Source: Xenorhabdus eapokensis (GTDB lineage Bacteria > Pseudomonadota > Gammaproteobacteria > Enterobacterales > Enterobacteriaceae). Taken from it: 64,000 nucleotides of DNA. Position 1 is the first letter of the stretch. The number at the start of each line of letters is the position of its first letter. The notes beneath the pieces were generated by a model. The model was not told the DNA's origin and did no database searches. It worked only from the letters and a program-made list of their open reading frames with translations. This document shows, piece by piece, positions 12,720-24,144 of the stretch. The stretch is from contig NZ_MKGQ01000004.1 of assembly GCF_001908105.1 (NCBI RefSeq), positions 53,709 to 117,708 on the forward strand. The letters run 5' to 3'. The position numbers were made by a program, and so were the translations under genes.

Positions 12720-13172
12720 TTAAAAGTGGGGTACCAGGTTCGCTTTCTGGATGTTGCTCAGTGCGAACACTTCGTCTTTTCCATCCACCGTAACCGTAAT
12801 CATTTCACCATCAACTGCCTTGATGATACCTTGCCATTTGCGACGGTTCTGCATTGCCATGCGTAAAACCAAGCTGGCTTCTTCACCGATAAAACGCTGG
12901 TAATGTTCAGCCTTAAACAGTGGACGCTCAAGCCCTGGTGAAGATATTTCCAGGTTATAAAGCCCTGGAATCGGATCTTCAACATCAAGCACTGCACTGA
13001 CCTGGTGGCTAACATCAGCACAATTATCAACAGTGATACCCTCCTCACTATCGATATAGACTCGCAACGTCGATACACGAGCGCGAATAAACTCCAGGCC
13101 AACTAATTCAAAACCTAAAGCTTCAACTGGTGCTGAAATTATCTCTGTTAATTTTTGCTCTAATGTGGACAA
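12720..13172 (-). CDS. rimP: Ribosome maturation factor RimP
   Basis: A 150-residue factor for 30S maturation with an N-terminal alpha/beta domain and a C-terminal SH3-like domain ([13 protein letters not shown] at the end). The start is set at a TTG (13172), giving [11 protein letters not shown] as in E. coli, which has the same length; a G-rich ribosome-binding region lies just before it. An ATG 12 bases upstream would add only four residues and cannot be excluded. It is the first protein gene after the metY terminator. Confidence 0.93.
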   Translation of the reverse strand: MSTLEQKLTEIISAPVEALGFELVGLEFIRARVSTLRVYIDSEEGITVDNCADVSHQVSAVLDVEDPIPGLYNLEISSPGLERPLFKAEHYQRFIGEEASLVLRMAMQNRRKWQGIIKAVDGEMITVTVDGKDEVFALSNIQKANLVPHF

Positions 13173-13231
13173 GCCCACCCCCAAGACATAAAAAAAGGGC
13201 TATATTAGCCCAGTAATTCTGCTGTCAAATA

Positions 13232-13258
13232 ACAAAAAACCCCGATACTCGGGGCTTT
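13232..13258 (-). terminator. Terminator between metY and rimP
   Basis: A CCCCGA/TCGGGG stem (13240-13245 with 13249-13254), followed on the minus strand by six T. It can end metY transcripts; read-through would continue into rimP-nusA-infB. Confidence 0.85.
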
Positions 13259-13396
13259 ATGCAACTGGACCCTGTTTACTGCCAGCGGTCTCAACCAACT
13301 TCTTTTTTATACCTTTTAAAGCAACCTGTCAAATCAGGAGAGATATCTCAATGGCTGCTGAATATTACTATTGAAAAGGTATAGGTTGTTAAGAAG

Positions 13397-13473
<77 letters not shown>

Positions 13474-13489
13474 TTCGAAAACGTGGCAA

Positions 13490-13518
13490 ATCTTACGCTG
13501 ATAATACTAAAAACGCAA
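13490..13518 (-). promoter_or_regulatory. metY-nusA operon promoter
   Basis: Minus strand: -35 TTGCGT (13513-13518), a 17-base spacer, -10 TAAGAT (13490-13495). It ends about 16 bases before the tRNA 5' end, as expected for a tRNA promoter. Confidence 0.8.
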
Positions 13519-13531
13519 GTTTCTAGATTAA

Positions 13532-13621
13532 TGGTGCCGAGGACGGGACTTGAACCCGTACGCCCGTTGTTTAGGCACTACCACCTCAAGGTAGCGTGTA
13601 TACCAATTTCACCACCTCGGC
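13532..13621 (-). tRNA. leuU: tRNA-Leu (GAG anticodon), leuU
   Basis: A class II tRNA with a long variable arm and an encoded CCA. The anticodon loop is TTGAGGT, so the anticodon is GAG and it reads CUC/CUU. The acceptor stem GCCGAGG / CCTCGGC is perfect. The place between secG and metY is the same as in E. coli. Confidence 0.96.
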
Positions 13622-13708
13622 ACTGATTTTTATAGGACTGTTATTCTAAATGGTTATCTAAACTCATCGTTAAAACCAACAACCCTATTTCAATTCTGTT
13701 ACTGAATA

Positions 13709-14047
13709 TTACTGTGGGATATCACTATTTGGTTGTGCTGGCGTTGCCGGAACTTCTGCCTGTTTTTCAACTTTTACAGGATCGACAAGGTTATCCCATT
13801 TACTGCTAGAACCCGTCTTATTGCTGGTCATGTTACCAAGAATCAGGCTGATAACAATGAACAACGTGGCAAAAATGGCCGTCATGCGGGTCATAAAATT
13901 ACCGGAACCCGATGAACCAAACAGCGTGTTAGATGCACCCGCGCCGAAAGAAGCACCCATATCAGCACCTTTACCTTGCTGTAGCAGAACCAGGGCGATT
14001 AGCCCGATACCAACCAGCAAGAATATACCTAAAAGAGCTTCATACAT
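13709..14047 (-). CDS. secG: Preprotein translocase subunit SecG
   Basis: A 112-residue subunit of the SecYEG channel. Two transmembrane helices (about 2-22 and 52-72) flank a conserved loop (LQQGKGADMGASFGAGASNTLFG, here given as family signature). The start at 14047 (MYEALLGIF) matches E. coli; the in-frame codon 33 bases upstream adds a basic tail not found in the family. The hydrophilic C-terminus is Pro/Ala-rich and ends in SDIPQ. It lies downstream of glmM and upstream of leuU. Confidence 0.96.
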   Translation of the reverse strand: MYEALLGIFLLVGIGLIALVLLQQGKGADMGASFGAGASNTLFGSSGSGNFMTRMTAIFATLFIVISLILGNMTSNKTGSSSKWDNLVDPVKVEKQAEVPATPAQPNSDIPQ

Positions 14048-14106
14048 ATGTTGTACCCGTTTCCTCGTGGCTTTTACCACAATTTCATAGCGACGTTATG
14101 TTGCAT

Positions 14107-14149
14107 CACCCGCTCACAAAATTAGAAAAATTAACTTATTGAGCGGGTG
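14107..14149 (-). repeat. Long-loop inverted repeat between glmM and secG
   Basis: CACCCGCTCA (14107-14116) pairs perfectly with TGAGCGGGTG (14140-14149) around an AT-rich 23-base loop. There is no T-run after the stem, so it may be an attenuator or processing site rather than a plain terminator. Confidence 0.5.
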
Positions 14150-14226
14150 TGAATACTAACCAAAGCGTATCAGACACGCAAGATTAATTTTAAATCCTGA
14201 CGCTGATCGAGCAAAAAATCAACAAA

Positions 14227-15564
14227 TCAGCCGATTTTTTTCACAGCATCAGCAATACGATGCGCTAATGCTGTGACTTGCTCTTCATCCTCACCTTCCA
14301 CCATGACACGAATCAATGGTTCTGTACCTGATTTACGCAGCAGAACACGGCCACGACCATTCAATTCAGTCTCAACTTCTTTTACGGTTTCAAGCACGGA
14401 GTCTGATTGCAAGGGATCAACATCACCTGCAAAGCGAACGTTAACCAAAACTTGAGGTAAAAGTTTCATGCCACTGCACAGATCATGCAGGCTCATATTA
14501 TTGCGTACCATTGCACTCAAGACTTGCAATCCAGCAACAATTCCATCACCTGTAGTGGTTTTGTCCAACAAAATCACATGGCCTGAATTTTCTGCCCCCA
14601 GACGCCAACCTTTTTCCTGCAATTTTTCCAGCACATAGCGGTCGCCAACTTTCGCACGTTCAAATGGAATACCAAGCTGTTTCAGTGCCAACTCCAGCCC
14701 CATGTTGCTCATCAACGTACCCACTACCCCACCCCGTAGCTGGCCTTGTCTCAACGCTTCACGTGCAATGATATAAATGAGCTGATCACCATCAACTTTT
14801 TGCCCCAAGTGATCAACCATAATGATACGGTCACCATCACCATCAAATGCAAGGCCTACGTGCGCTTGTTCTTCCAATACGCGCTGTTGCAATAGACGGA
14901 CATCTGTTGCACCACACTCTTCATTGATATTGATACCATTAGGCTCACAACCAATGGCAATCACTTCCGCCCCTAACTCTCTGAGCACATTCGGCGCGAT
15001 ATGGTAGGTCGCACCATTGGCGCAATCTAAAACAATTTTCAATCCATTTAAACTTTGTTCACTAGGGAATGTCCCTTTACAAAATTCAATGTAACGACCT
15101 GCCGCATCAACTATCCGATTTGCCCGCCCTAACTCAGCAGATTCCACACAAGTCAGAGGCTTTTCCATTTCTGCTTCAATCGCCTCTTCAACATTATCCG
15201 GTAATTTAGTCCCATCAATGGAGAAGAATTTAATGCCGTTATCATAGTAAGGGTTGTGGGAAGCGGAAATGACAATGCCGGCTTCTGCACGAAAAGTACG
15301 TGTCAGATACGCCACGGCAGGCGTTGGCATCGGGCCGGTAAAGGATGCCGACAGTCCCGCAGCGGCTAACCCTGCTTCCAACGCAGATTCCAACATATAA
15401 CCTGAGATTCGGGTATCTTTACCAATAATAATTTTGCGAGAACCATGACGCGCCAGCACTTTTCCGGCAGCCCAACCAAGTTTCAATACAAAGTCAGGGG
15501 TAATTGGGGTATTCCCCACTCTGCCACGGATACCGTCAGTGCCAAAATATTTACGGTTACTCAT
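14227..15564 (-). CDS. glmM: Phosphoglucosamine mutase GlmM
   Basis: A 445-residue enzyme that converts glucosamine-6-phosphate to glucosamine-1-phosphate, feeding UDP-GlcNAc for peptidoglycan and LPS. The active-site phosphoserine is S102 in [13 protein letters not shown]. The metal loop DGDGDR and the sugar and phosphate loops ([18 protein letters not shown]) are intact. It follows folP and precedes secG, as in E. coli. Confidence 0.98.
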   Translation of the reverse strand: MSNRKYFGTDGIRGRVGNTPITPDFVLKLGWAAGKVLARHGSRKIIIGKDTRISGYMLESALEAGLAAAGLSASFTGPMPTPAVAYLTRTFRAEAGIVISASHNPYYDNGIKFFSIDGTKLPDNVEEAIEAEMEKPLTCVESAELGRANRIVDAAGRYIEFCKGTFPSEQSLNGLKIVLDCANGATYHIAPNVLRELGAEVIAIGCEPNGININEECGATDVRLLQQRVLEEQAHVGLAFDGDGDRIIMVDHLGQKVDGDQLIYIIAREALRQGQLRGGVVGTLMSNMGLELALKQLGIPFERAKVGDRYVLEKLQEKGWRLGAENSGHVILLDKTTTGDGIVAGLQVLSAMVRNNMSLHDLCSGMKLLPQVLVNVRFAGDVDPLQSDSVLETVKEVETELNGRGRVLLRKSGTEPLIRVMVEGEDEEQVTALAHRIADAVKKIG

Positions 15565-15659
15565 AAATTTCTTTCCTTTGCTGAACGAATTTTCTGTTCT
15601 CAGCGTTTTTTGCTGACATCATGTTCTTTACAAACGATGTATTCTACAAACTATATATT

Positions 15660-16502
15660 CTATGAACATGGATTCTTTTCAGATAGCGTTGCATGAACTA
15701 CTTGCATTGCCTGAACGGTTTCTTTGACATCATGTACACGGATAATCTGGGCACCTTTCATGGCTGCAATCACAGCACAAGCAACGCTTCCTGCCACACG
15801 CTCCTGCGGTGGTACATTAAGTAATTGACCAATCATAGATTTGCGGGACATCCCCGCCAGAATAGGTAATCCCAAATGATGAAATTCTTGCAAGTGAGCC
15901 AATAACTGATAATTATGCGATAAGTTCTTACCAAAACCGAAACCAGGATCAAGAATCAGGTTGTTTTTCGCGATACCCGCCGCAACACAGCGCTCAATTT
16001 GCTGTATCAGGAAGGTTTTTACTTCCGATACCACATCTTCATAGTGAGGTTCTGTTTGCATGGTGCGCGGTTGTCCCTGCATATGCATCAGGCAGATCGG
16101 CAAACCACTTTGTGTTGCCGCTTCAAGTGCTCCAGGTTCCTGTAACGCACGGACGTCATTGATAATATGCGCTCCCGCCTTGGCTGATTCCCGCATAACA
16201 GCCGCTTTTGAGGTATCAACAGAGATCCAGATATCAAAGCGCTGTGCCAGTACCTCAATCACGGGAATAACACGATCCAGCTCTTCCTGCTCACTTACTT
16301 CATTCGCTCCAGGACGAGTTGATTCTCCTCCCACATCAATAATCGTTGCTCCTTCTTTGATCATCTCAGCAGCATATTTCAATGCTGAATCAAAAGTATT
16401 ATGGGTTCCACCATCAGAGAAGGAATCGGGAGTGACATTCAAAATTCCCATGATTTGTGGGCAGGAAAGATCGAGGACACTGCCTCTGGCTGTCAGTTTC
16501 AT
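15660..16502 (-). CDS. folP: Dihydropteroate synthase
   Basis: A 280-residue folate-pathway enzyme that condenses 4-aminobenzoate with hydroxymethyl-dihydropterin pyrophosphate; it is the sulfonamide target. The family signatures MGILNVTPDSFSDGG and IIDVGGESTRPGA are near the N-terminus, and DPGFGFGKN and GMSRKSMIG follow. The start at 16502 (MKLTARGS) is an ATG aligned with E. coli; a TTG 21 bases upstream is a weaker choice. It lies between ftsH and glmM. Confidence 0.97.
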   Translation of the reverse strand: MKLTARGSVLDLSCPQIMGILNVTPDSFSDGGTHNTFDSALKYAAEMIKEGATIIDVGGESTRPGANEVSEQEELDRVIPVIEVLAQRFDIWISVDTSKAAVMRESAKAGAHIINDVRALQEPGALEAATQSGLPICLMHMQGQPRTMQTEPHYEDVVSEVKTFLIQQIERCVAAGIAKNNLILDPGFGFGKNLSHNYQLLAHLQEFHHLGLPILAGMSRKSMIGQLLNVPPQERVAGSVACAVIAAMKGAQIIRVHDVKETVQAMQVVHATLSEKNPCS

Positions 16503-16522
16503 CGCTAGGTGCCTTAATGTCA

Positions 16523-16547
16523 AAACCCCAGGACAAGCCTGGGGTTT
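16523..16547 (-). terminator. Terminator between ftsH and folP
   Basis: A perfect 10-bp stem (AAACCCCAGG 16523-16532 with CCTGGGGTTT 16538-16547), 5-base loop and a short T-run on the minus strand, 22 bases after the ftsH stop. Confidence 0.8.
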
Positions 16548-16568
16548 AATGTAGGGTTGTTAGCCACG

Positions 16569-18479
16569 TTATACGGTTGGGTTACCGTCCGCTGGCTTTG
16601 AAGTTTGCTGCTGAGATGGAGTGTTGTGACGGTTATTACTATTACCGCTATTTTTATCTCCTTCCCAACCGGCCGGTGGACGTACTGTTGTACGATTCAT
16701 CAGATCATCAATCTGAGGAGCATCAATGGTTTCATACTTCATCAAGGCATCTTTCATTGAATGAAGAATATCCAGATTACCCATCAGAATCTGACGCGCA
16801 CGTAAATAGTTACGATCGATGATGGCCTTCACTTCCTGATCGATTAAACGCGCGGTGTCTTCAGACATATGTTTTGCCTTGGCAACCGAACGACCGAGGA
16901 AAACTTCACCCTCTTCTTCCGCATACAGCAATGGCCCCAGTTTTTCTGAGAAGCCCCACTGTGTCACCATGTTACGCGCAATAGATGTCGCCACTTTAAT
17001 ATCGTTAGAGGCACCGGTAGAAACATTATCTACACCATAGATAATTTCTTCCGCTAACCGTCCACCGTATAAAGTTGAAATTTGGCTTTCCAATTTCTGA
17101 CGGCTTGCACTGATCTGATCGCCCTCTGGTAAGAAGAACGTCACACCCAACGCACGACCACGCGGTATAATTGTCACTTTATGTACAGGATCGTGTTCTG
17201 GAACCAAGCGGCCAATAATGGCATGCCCTGCTTCATGGTATGCGGTGGATTCTTTCTGTTCCTCCGTCATAACCATTGAACGGCGTTCTGCGCCCATCAT
17301 GATCTTATCTTTGGCTTTTTCGAACTCAACCATAGAAACAACGCGCTTGTTACCGCGAGCGGCAAACAAAGCAGCTTCATTCACAAGGTTAGCCAAATCC
17401 GCACCAGAGAAACCAGGTGTACCACGAGCAATGACCGAGGCATCAATATCAGTATCCAGTGGAATGCGGCGCATGTGAACTTTCAGAATTTGCTCACGGC
17501 CACGAACATCTGGCAGGCCCACAACAACCTGGCGGTCAAAACGACCAGGGCGTAACAGAGCTGGGTCGAGAACATCAGGACGGTTAGTCGCTGCGATAAC
17601 AATGATGCCTTCGTTACCTTCAAAGCCATCCATTTCAACCAGCATTTGGTTCAGTGTCTGTTCACGTTCATCATGTCCGCCACCCAGACCAGCACCACGC
17701 TGACGACCAACTGCATCAATTTCGTCAATAAAGATGATGCACGGTGCAGCTTTTTTTGCCTGTTCAAACATATCACGAACACGGGAAGCACCAACACCAA
17801 CAAACATTTCAACGAAATCTGAACCAGAGATGGTGAAGAACGGCACTTTCGCTTCGCCAGCAATAGCTTTCGCTAGCAATGTCTTACCGGTACCTGGAGG
17901 GCCAACCATCAAAATACCTTTCGGGATCTTACCTCCGAGTTTTTGGAAACGGCCAGGTTCACGCAGATACTCAACCAATTCGCCCACTTCTTCTTTTGCT
18001 TCATCACAACCAGCAACGTCGGCAAATGTGGTTTTAATTTGATCTTCTGTCAACATACGGGCTTTGCTTTTACCAAAAGACATCGCCCCTTTACCGCCAC
18101 CACCTTGCATTTGGCGCATAAAGAAGATCCAAACGCCAATGAGCAGTAACATTGGGAACCATGAAATAAAGAGGGTCGCCAACAGGCCTTGTTGTTCTGG
18201 TGGTTCACCAACAACTTTTATCTGCTTATTGAGTAGGGTGTCCAGCAACTTTTCATCCTGAACTGGCATATAAGTGCTGTATTTTCCACTGTTGTCCTTC
18301 TTAGTGAAATCAATGTCACGACCCGAAATACGTACTTCGCTTACTTGATTCTGCGATATCTCATTGATGAAATTAGAGTAATCTACCCTACGACCACTAG
18401 AATCGCCGGGACCAAAACTCTGGAACAATAACATCAAGACAACTGCGATGACTAACCAGAGAATCAGGTTTTTCGCCAT
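16569..18479 (-). CDS. ftsH: ATP-dependent zinc metalloprotease FtsH (HflB)
   Basis: A 636-residue inner-membrane AAA+ protease. Two transmembrane helices (about 5-20 and 101-120) bracket a periplasmic domain. Walker A GPPGTGKT lies at about 193-200, the second region of homology is [21 protein letters not shown], and the zinc site is HEAGH near 415. It degrades misfolded membrane proteins, sigma32 and LpxC. The start at 18479 is the E. coli-type [10 protein letters not shown]; the TTG nine bases upstream is less likely. Its partners HflK and HflC are encoded at 53571-55774. It follows rlmE. Confidence 0.98.
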   Translation of the reverse strand: MAKNLILWLVIAVVLMLLFQSFGPGDSSGRRVDYSNFINEISQNQVSEVRISGRDIDFTKKDNSGKYSTYMPVQDEKLLDTLLNKQIKVVGEPPEQQGLLATLFISWFPMLLLIGVWIFFMRQMQGGGGKGAMSFGKSKARMLTEDQIKTTFADVAGCDEAKEEVGELVEYLREPGRFQKLGGKIPKGILMVGPPGTGKTLLAKAIAGEAKVPFFTISGSDFVEMFVGVGASRVRDMFEQAKKAAPCIIFIDEIDAVGRQRGAGLGGGHDEREQTLNQMLVEMDGFEGNEGIIVIAATNRPDVLDPALLRPGRFDRQVVVGLPDVRGREQILKVHMRRIPLDTDIDASVIARGTPGFSGADLANLVNEAALFAARGNKRVVSMVEFEKAKDKIMMGAERRSMVMTEEQKESTAYHEAGHAIIGRLVPEHDPVHKVTIIPRGRALGVTFFLPEGDQISASRQKLESQISTLYGGRLAEEIIYGVDNVSTGASNDIKVATSIARNMVTQWGFSEKLGPLLYAEEEGEVFLGRSVAKAKHMSEDTARLIDQEVKAIIDRNYLRARQILMGNLDILHSMKDALMKYETIDAPQIDDLMNRTTVRPPAGWEGDKNSGNSNNRHNTPSQQQTSKPADGNPTV

Positions 18480-18536
18480 GTCACTCAAGGGATTAACCTC
18501 ATATTACAACTGTGTTAACAAATAGTAGTCAGGGTA

Positions 18537-19166
18537 CTATACTTTCCGCCCTGTCGCTACAATGTATACTTCACGTGATCGTGCCCGCGAAGATTCGGGT
18601 TTACGAACTTTTACCTTCGCAAAAAGGGAGCGTATTTCCCTCAGGTATTCATCAAAGCCCTCTCCCTGAAATACTTTGACAATAAAACTACCCCCAGGGG
18701 CCAGCACATCACGACACATATCCAACGCTAACTCAACCAGATACATGGATCGGGGAATATCGACCGCGGGGGTTCCACTCATATTTGGAGCCATATCCGA
18801 CATGACGACCTGGACTTTATTATCACCAACTCTCTCAAGTAGTGTTTTCAATACCAGCTCATCACGAAAGTCTCCTTGAAGGAAATCGACTCCAACTATC
18901 GGGTCCATTGGCAAAAGATCACAAGCAATGACGCGCCCGCTATTACCAATCTGACTCACTACGTACTGAGACCACCCACCTGGAGCAGCACCTAAATCAA
19001 CAACGGTCATGCCCGGTTTAAAGATTTTGTCGCTTTGCTGTATCTCATCAAGTTTAAACCAAGCGCGAGAGCGAAGCCCTTTTTTCTGCGCCTGGAGAAC
19101 ATATTTATCACTAAAATGTTCCTGTAACCAGCGACTTGAGCTTGCTGAACGTTTTTTATTGGCCAT
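18537..19166 (-). CDS. rlmE: 23S rRNA (uridine2552-2'-O)-methyltransferase RlmE (FtsJ/RrmJ)
   Basis: A 209-residue Rossmann-fold methyltransferase that modifies U2552 in the 23S A-loop late in 50S assembly. The SAM motif [12 protein letters not shown] and the conserved catalytic-region segments SDMAPNMSG and [12 protein letters not shown] are intact. The start at 19166 ([13 protein letters not shown]) has a GGAAAG site and matches the E. coli length. It is upstream of ftsH, as in other enterobacteria, and divergent from yhbY. Confidence 0.97.
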   Translation of the reverse strand: MANKKRSASSSRWLQEHFSDKYVLQAQKKGLRSRAWFKLDEIQQSDKIFKPGMTVVDLGAAPGGWSQYVVSQIGNSGRVIACDLLPMDPIVGVDFLQGDFRDELVLKTLLERVGDNKVQVVMSDMAPNMSGTPAVDIPRSMYLVELALDMCRDVLAPGGSFIVKVFQGEGFDEYLREIRSLFAKVKVRKPESSRARSREVYIVATGRKV

Positions 19167-19300
19167 TGTTCTTTCCAACTCTACTAATAAGGCGCCTTAT
19201 TTTTTGCGCTCTCTTATCAAACCACACCACACTTTTATGGTGATAGATATGAGATGGCGGTAGAATATATCGTTTTCAATCCTAACTAAGCAAAAAAACG

Positions 19301-19594
19301 ATGACTCTTAACAAGAAACAAGTCCAATACCTGAAAAGTCTCGCTCATTCATTAAAGCCTGTCGTTATGATCGGCAACAATGGGTTGACCGAAGGCGTGT
19401 TGGCTGAAATCGAACAGACCCTTTCGCATCACGAGCTTATCAAAGTTAAAGTTGCTGGCGAAGACCGTGAAATAAAAACTTTGATCGCTGAAGCGATTGT
19501 TCGTGAAACAGGTGCACATAACGTGCAAATCATTGGCAAAATGTTAGTTCTCTACCGTCCATCGGAAGAACGCAAGATTAGTCTACCTAAATAA
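19301..19594 (+). CDS. yhbY: Ribosome assembly RNA-binding protein YhbY (CRM domain)
   Basis: A 97-residue single-domain CRM protein. The motif HELIKVKVAG and a GNNG-type loop (VMIGNNGLTEGVL) are visible. In E. coli it associates with pre-50S particles. It is divergent from rlmE, with 134 bases between, and convergent with greA. Confidence 0.95.
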   Translation: MTLNKKQVQYLKSLAHSLKPVVMIGNNGLTEGVLAEIEQTLSHHELIKVKVAGEDREIKTLIAEAIVRETGAHNVQIIGKMLVLYRPSEERKISLPK

Positions 19595-19642
19595 TCACGG
19601 CATATTTATACAAAAGTGCCATATTAATTGATTTATTATGAT

Positions 19643-19667
19643 AAAAAGGCCAAAAGCTGGCCTTTTT
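19643..19667. terminator. Bidirectional terminator between yhbY and greA
   Basis: An AAAAAGGCC ... GGCCTTTTT stem with a short loop, between two convergent genes. Confidence 0.9.
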
Positions 19668-19683
19668 CTTTGATCATGGTGTA

Positions 19684-20160
19684 TTAAACATAATCCACGT
19701 TCAAAACTTCGAATTCCACTTGACCGCCAGGCGTTGAGATGACAACAACATCATCGACTTCTTTACCAACCAGGCCACGGGCAATCGGTGAATTCACTGA
19801 AAGAAGATTTTCTTTAATATTGGCTTCATCATCACCGACGATACGGTAGGTCTGTTCTTCATCGGAATCCAAGTTCAGTACCGTTACCGTTGCCCCAAAA
19901 ATCACTCGGCCATTATTGGTTATCTTCGTGACATCAATCACCTGTGCATTGGAAAGTTTAGCCTCAATCTCCTGAATACGGCCTTCACAGAAACCCTGCT
20001 GTTCACGAGCAGCATGATATTCTGCGTTTTCTTTCAAATCACCGTGCTCACGCGCCTCAGCGATTGCGGCAATAATTTGAGGCCGACGTACATTTTTCAA
20101 ATGTTCTAATTCTTCGCGCAATTTATCCGCGCCACGTACCGTCATCGGAATTTGTTTCAT
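19684..20160 (-). CDS. greA: Transcription elongation factor GreA
   Basis: A 158-residue factor that enters the RNA polymerase secondary channel and stimulates cleavage of backtracked RNA. The N-terminal coiled coil (1-75) carries the acidic tip in [15 protein letters not shown], and the C-terminal globular domain ends in [14 protein letters not shown]. Length and sequence match E. coli. The 295-base spacer to divergent dacB probably holds both promoters. Confidence 0.98.
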   Translation of the reverse strand: MKQIPMTVRGADKLREELEHLKNVRRPQIIAAIAEAREHGDLKENAEYHAAREQQGFCEGRIQEIEAKLSNAQVIDVTKITNNGRVIFGATVTVLNLDSDEEQTYRIVGDDEANIKENLLSVNSPIARGLVGKEVDDVVVISTPGGQVEFEVLNVDYV

Positions 20161-20214
20161 TTATTCAACCTCTAAATTAATCCTAAGCCCAAACAACATC
20201 TTCCTGATTTTTTG

Positions 20215-20245
20215 TAATAACAGCACATTTTTTAATAACAGCACA
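20215..20245. repeat. Direct repeat in the greA-dacB spacer
   Basis: TAATAACAGCACA occurs at 20215-20227 and again at 20233-20245, an 18-base period. It lies upstream of greA; the function is unknown. Confidence 0.5.
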
Positions 20246-20455
20246 ATGAGCACACCTTATCAGGCAGGCTTACAGATACTTAATAAAAAGAAGTGTAATT
20301 CAGCACAATCTGAAGTCTACAGGCATACTTACCTGTCAATCTATCATTCTAACGTAGAGTTGATGATGGATCATCGTTTACTTTGCCTTTAAACAGCACC
20401 TTAGTATCATTAATACAAATATTCTTGGAATACATTACCTTCATATGCGAGATCT

Positions 20456-21916
20456 ATGGCTCTTTTAAAACTTCCCAGCAGAATAGCGTGTATGCTCAGC
20501 TTAAGCCTGAGCATTTTCAGTGCAAATGCCTCTTTTGATATCTCTTCTATTGAGAAAAGCACCCAATATCTGCCTACGGGAACTGATTTCTCATTTATTG
20601 CCCAAGCCGTTGGTGCCAAAAATCCTTTAATTGATTATCACGGGCAACAAATGGCTTTACCTGCAAGTACGCAGAAAATTGTAACAGCATTAGCAGCGCT
20701 ATTGCAGCTTGGTAAGGATTACCGTTTTATCACAACACTGGAAAGTGATGCTAATCTTTCAAATGGCGTATTAGAAGGTAACTTAACGGCTCGTTTTGTC
20801 GGTGATCCCATGCTGACACGCTCACAACTGCGCACTATGGTCGAAACCTTAAAACAATCGGGGATAAAACAGATTGATGGAGACCTCATCATCGATGTTT
20901 CGATTTTCTCCAGCCATGATAAAGCCCCAGGCTGGATATGGAACGATATGACCCAGTGTTTCAGTGCCCCTCCATCAGCAGCCATCGTGGATAAGAACTG
21001 CTTTTCTGTTTCACTTTACAGCGCGGAGAAATCTGGCGAACTGGCATTTGTTCGTGTCCCCTCTTTTTATCCCGTTAATGTATTGAGTGAAGTCAAAACA
21101 TTGGCTAAAGGCTCACCAGAAGCGAAATATTGTGAATTTGATGTTACATCGGGCGATTTAAATCGATATACCCTTACAGGTTGCCTGACACAACGCGATG
21201 AACCACTGCCATTGGCATTTGCTATCCAGAATGGGCCTGACTATGCTGGCAAGCTCCTGAAGAATGAATTGAATATTGCCGGTATTGAGTTAAAAGGCCA
21301 TATACAGCTCCAGTCGGCTCCCAAACAACCAGAAAAGATCCTCGCCGTAAATCAATCTGTGCCATTAAATAAGATGCTCGAAATCATGTTGAAGAAATCA
21401 GATAACATGATTGCGGATACTCTCTTTCGTACCCTTGGTCACCGCTATTTCAATGTGCCTGGGACATGGCGGGCAGGTTCCGATGCCGTCCGCCAGATCC
21501 TGAAACAGAAAGCGGGTATTAATTTGGGCAATACTATCATGGTGGATGGTTCCGGCCTTTCACGCCACAATTTAATCGCCCCCGTAACCATGATGGAGAT
21601 ATTGCAATTTATTGCTCAACACAATGATGAGCTGGACTTTATCCCGATGTTACCCAAAGCGGGATATGATGGCACATTGGCTTATCGTCCTGGCCTGCAT
21701 GAAGCGGGGCTTGATGGTAAGGTTTTTGCCAAAACCGGATCATTACAAGGCGTTTATAACCTCGCTGGGTTTATGACTACTGCCAGTGGACAACACATTG
21801 CTTTTGTCCAGTTTGTCTCTGCCTACTCTGTTCCGCCAGAAGATCAACGAGCCCGTCGTGTTCCGTTATCGCGTTTTGAGCACAATTTATATAAATCGTT
21901 ATATCAAAGTCACTGA
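20456..21916 (+). CDS. dacB: Serine-type D-Ala-D-Ala carboxypeptidase/endopeptidase DacB (PBP4)
   Basis: A 486-residue periplasmic class C penicillin-binding protein. The signal peptide spans about 1-26 (ending SANAS). The catalytic triad motifs are STQK (nucleophile S71), SDN in KKSDN, and KTG in FAKTGS. It trims and cleaves peptidoglycan cross-links. The usual insertion domain between the first and second motifs is present. It faces away from greA and converges on obgE, the E. coli order. Confidence 0.96.
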   Translation: MALLKLPSRIACMLSLSLSIFSANASFDISSIEKSTQYLPTGTDFSFIAQAVGAKNPLIDYHGQQMALPASTQKIVTALAALLQLGKDYRFITTLESDANLSNGVLEGNLTARFVGDPMLTRSQLRTMVETLKQSGIKQIDGDLIIDVSIFSSHDKAPGWIWNDMTQCFSAPPSAAIVDKNCFSVSLYSAEKSGELAFVRVPSFYPVNVLSEVKTLAKGSPEAKYCEFDVTSGDLNRYTLTGCLTQRDEPLPLAFAIQNGPDYAGKLLKNELNIAGIELKGHIQLQSAPKQPEKILAVNQSVPLNKMLEIMLKKSDNMIADTLFRTLGHRYFNVPGTWRAGSDAVRQILKQKAGINLGNTIMVDGSGLSRHNLIAPVTMMEILQFIAQHNDELDFIPMLPKAGYDGTLAYRPGLHEAGLDGKVFAKTGSLQGVYNLAGFMTTASGQHIAFVQFVSAYSVPPEDQRARRVPLSRFEHNLYKSLYQSH

Positions 21917-21929
21917 GCTGGCTCAGTGA
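21910..21929 (+). repeat. Perfect hairpin across the dacB stop codon
   Basis: TCACTGAGC (21910-21918) and GCTCAGTGA (21921-21929) are exact inverted repeats and include the dacB TGA stop. No T-run follows, so it is probably an mRNA 3'-stabilising hairpin upstream of the real terminator. Confidence 0.5.
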
Positions 21930-21953
21930 CTAAGAAGGGCTTGACCAAAAGAA

Positions 21954-21980
21954 AAAAGGGCGCTGTATTGGCGTCCTTTT
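21954..21980. terminator. Bidirectional terminator between dacB and obgE
   Basis: A stem of AAAAGG.CGC paired with GCG.CCTTTT lies between the two convergent genes, with an A-run on one side and a T-run on the other. Confidence 0.8.
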
Positions 21981-22006
21981 GTTATATTCAAATGACTACA
22001 TGAAGA

Positions 22007-23218
<1,212 letters not shown>

Positions 23219-23252
23219 TTAGTACCCAGAGATGGCATAATCCAAAATAATA

Positions 23253-23282
23253 AAAAGCCCCGCAACACATATTGCAGGGCTT
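23253..23282 (-). terminator. rpmA terminator
   Basis: AAGCCC.GCAA pairs with TTGC.GGGCTT in the 130-base gap between rpmA and obgE. A T-run on the minus strand makes it a terminator for rplU-rpmA. Confidence 0.8.
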
Positions 23283-23307
23283 CTGATTCGATCAAGATAC
23301 AAAAAAC

Positions 23308-23577
<270 letters not shown>

Positions 23578-23584
23578 CTAAATC

Positions 23585-23893
23585 TTAAGCGATGCCAGTG
23601 ATTTTAACATCGGTGAACCACTGACGGTGGCCCTGCTGTTTACGGCTGTGTTTACGACGACGAAACTTAACGATTTTAACTTTCTCGCCACGACCGTGAG
23701 CAACAACTTCAGCTTTGATTTTAACGCCTTCAACTACTGGAGCGCCGATTTTGATATCTTCGCCGTTAGCGACCATCAGCACCTGGTCAAACTCAACAGT
23801 TTCACCTGTTGCGATGTCCAGCTTTTCCAAGCGAATTGTTTGGCCTTCGCTTACTCGGTGTTGTTTACCACCACTTTGGAAAACTGCGTACAT
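23585..23893 (-). CDS. rplU: 50S ribosomal protein L21
   Basis: A 102-residue protein that binds 23S rRNA. The signature [21 protein letters not shown] is visible near the C-terminus. It is the first gene of the rplU-rpmA operon and diverges from ispB, as in E. coli. Confidence 0.98.
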   Translation of the reverse strand: MYAVFQSGGKQHRVSEGQTIRLEKLDIATGETVEFDQVLMVANGEDIKIGAPVVEGVKIKAEVVAHGRGEKVKIVKFRRRKHSRKQQGHRQWFTDVKITGIA

Positions 23894-23968
23894 ATAAACT
23901 CCGCTTTCCGCGCACCCCCTAAAAATGCTTTCCAGAGCGCGCTATAAAATATTCACAATAGGGCGCGA

Positions 23969-23997
23969 ATTCTACGCAAAAACCACTTGGAAGACAA
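23969..23997 (-). promoter_or_regulatory. rplU promoter
   Basis: Minus strand: -35 TTGTCT (23992-23997), a 17-base spacer, -10 TAGAAT (23969-23974), about 75 bases before rplU. Confidence 0.75.
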
Positions 23998-24144
23998 GTG
24001 CAGAATTAGAACAGATGAGAAAAAAACGGAGTTTTTCAATTGTCATTTATTTGAACGGTTTTTCAAGTACAATCGATATATCTTGATATCTATTGATATG
24101 CTAATTAATGAGCACAGCTCTGAATCAGAGTCCAAAGCCAAAAC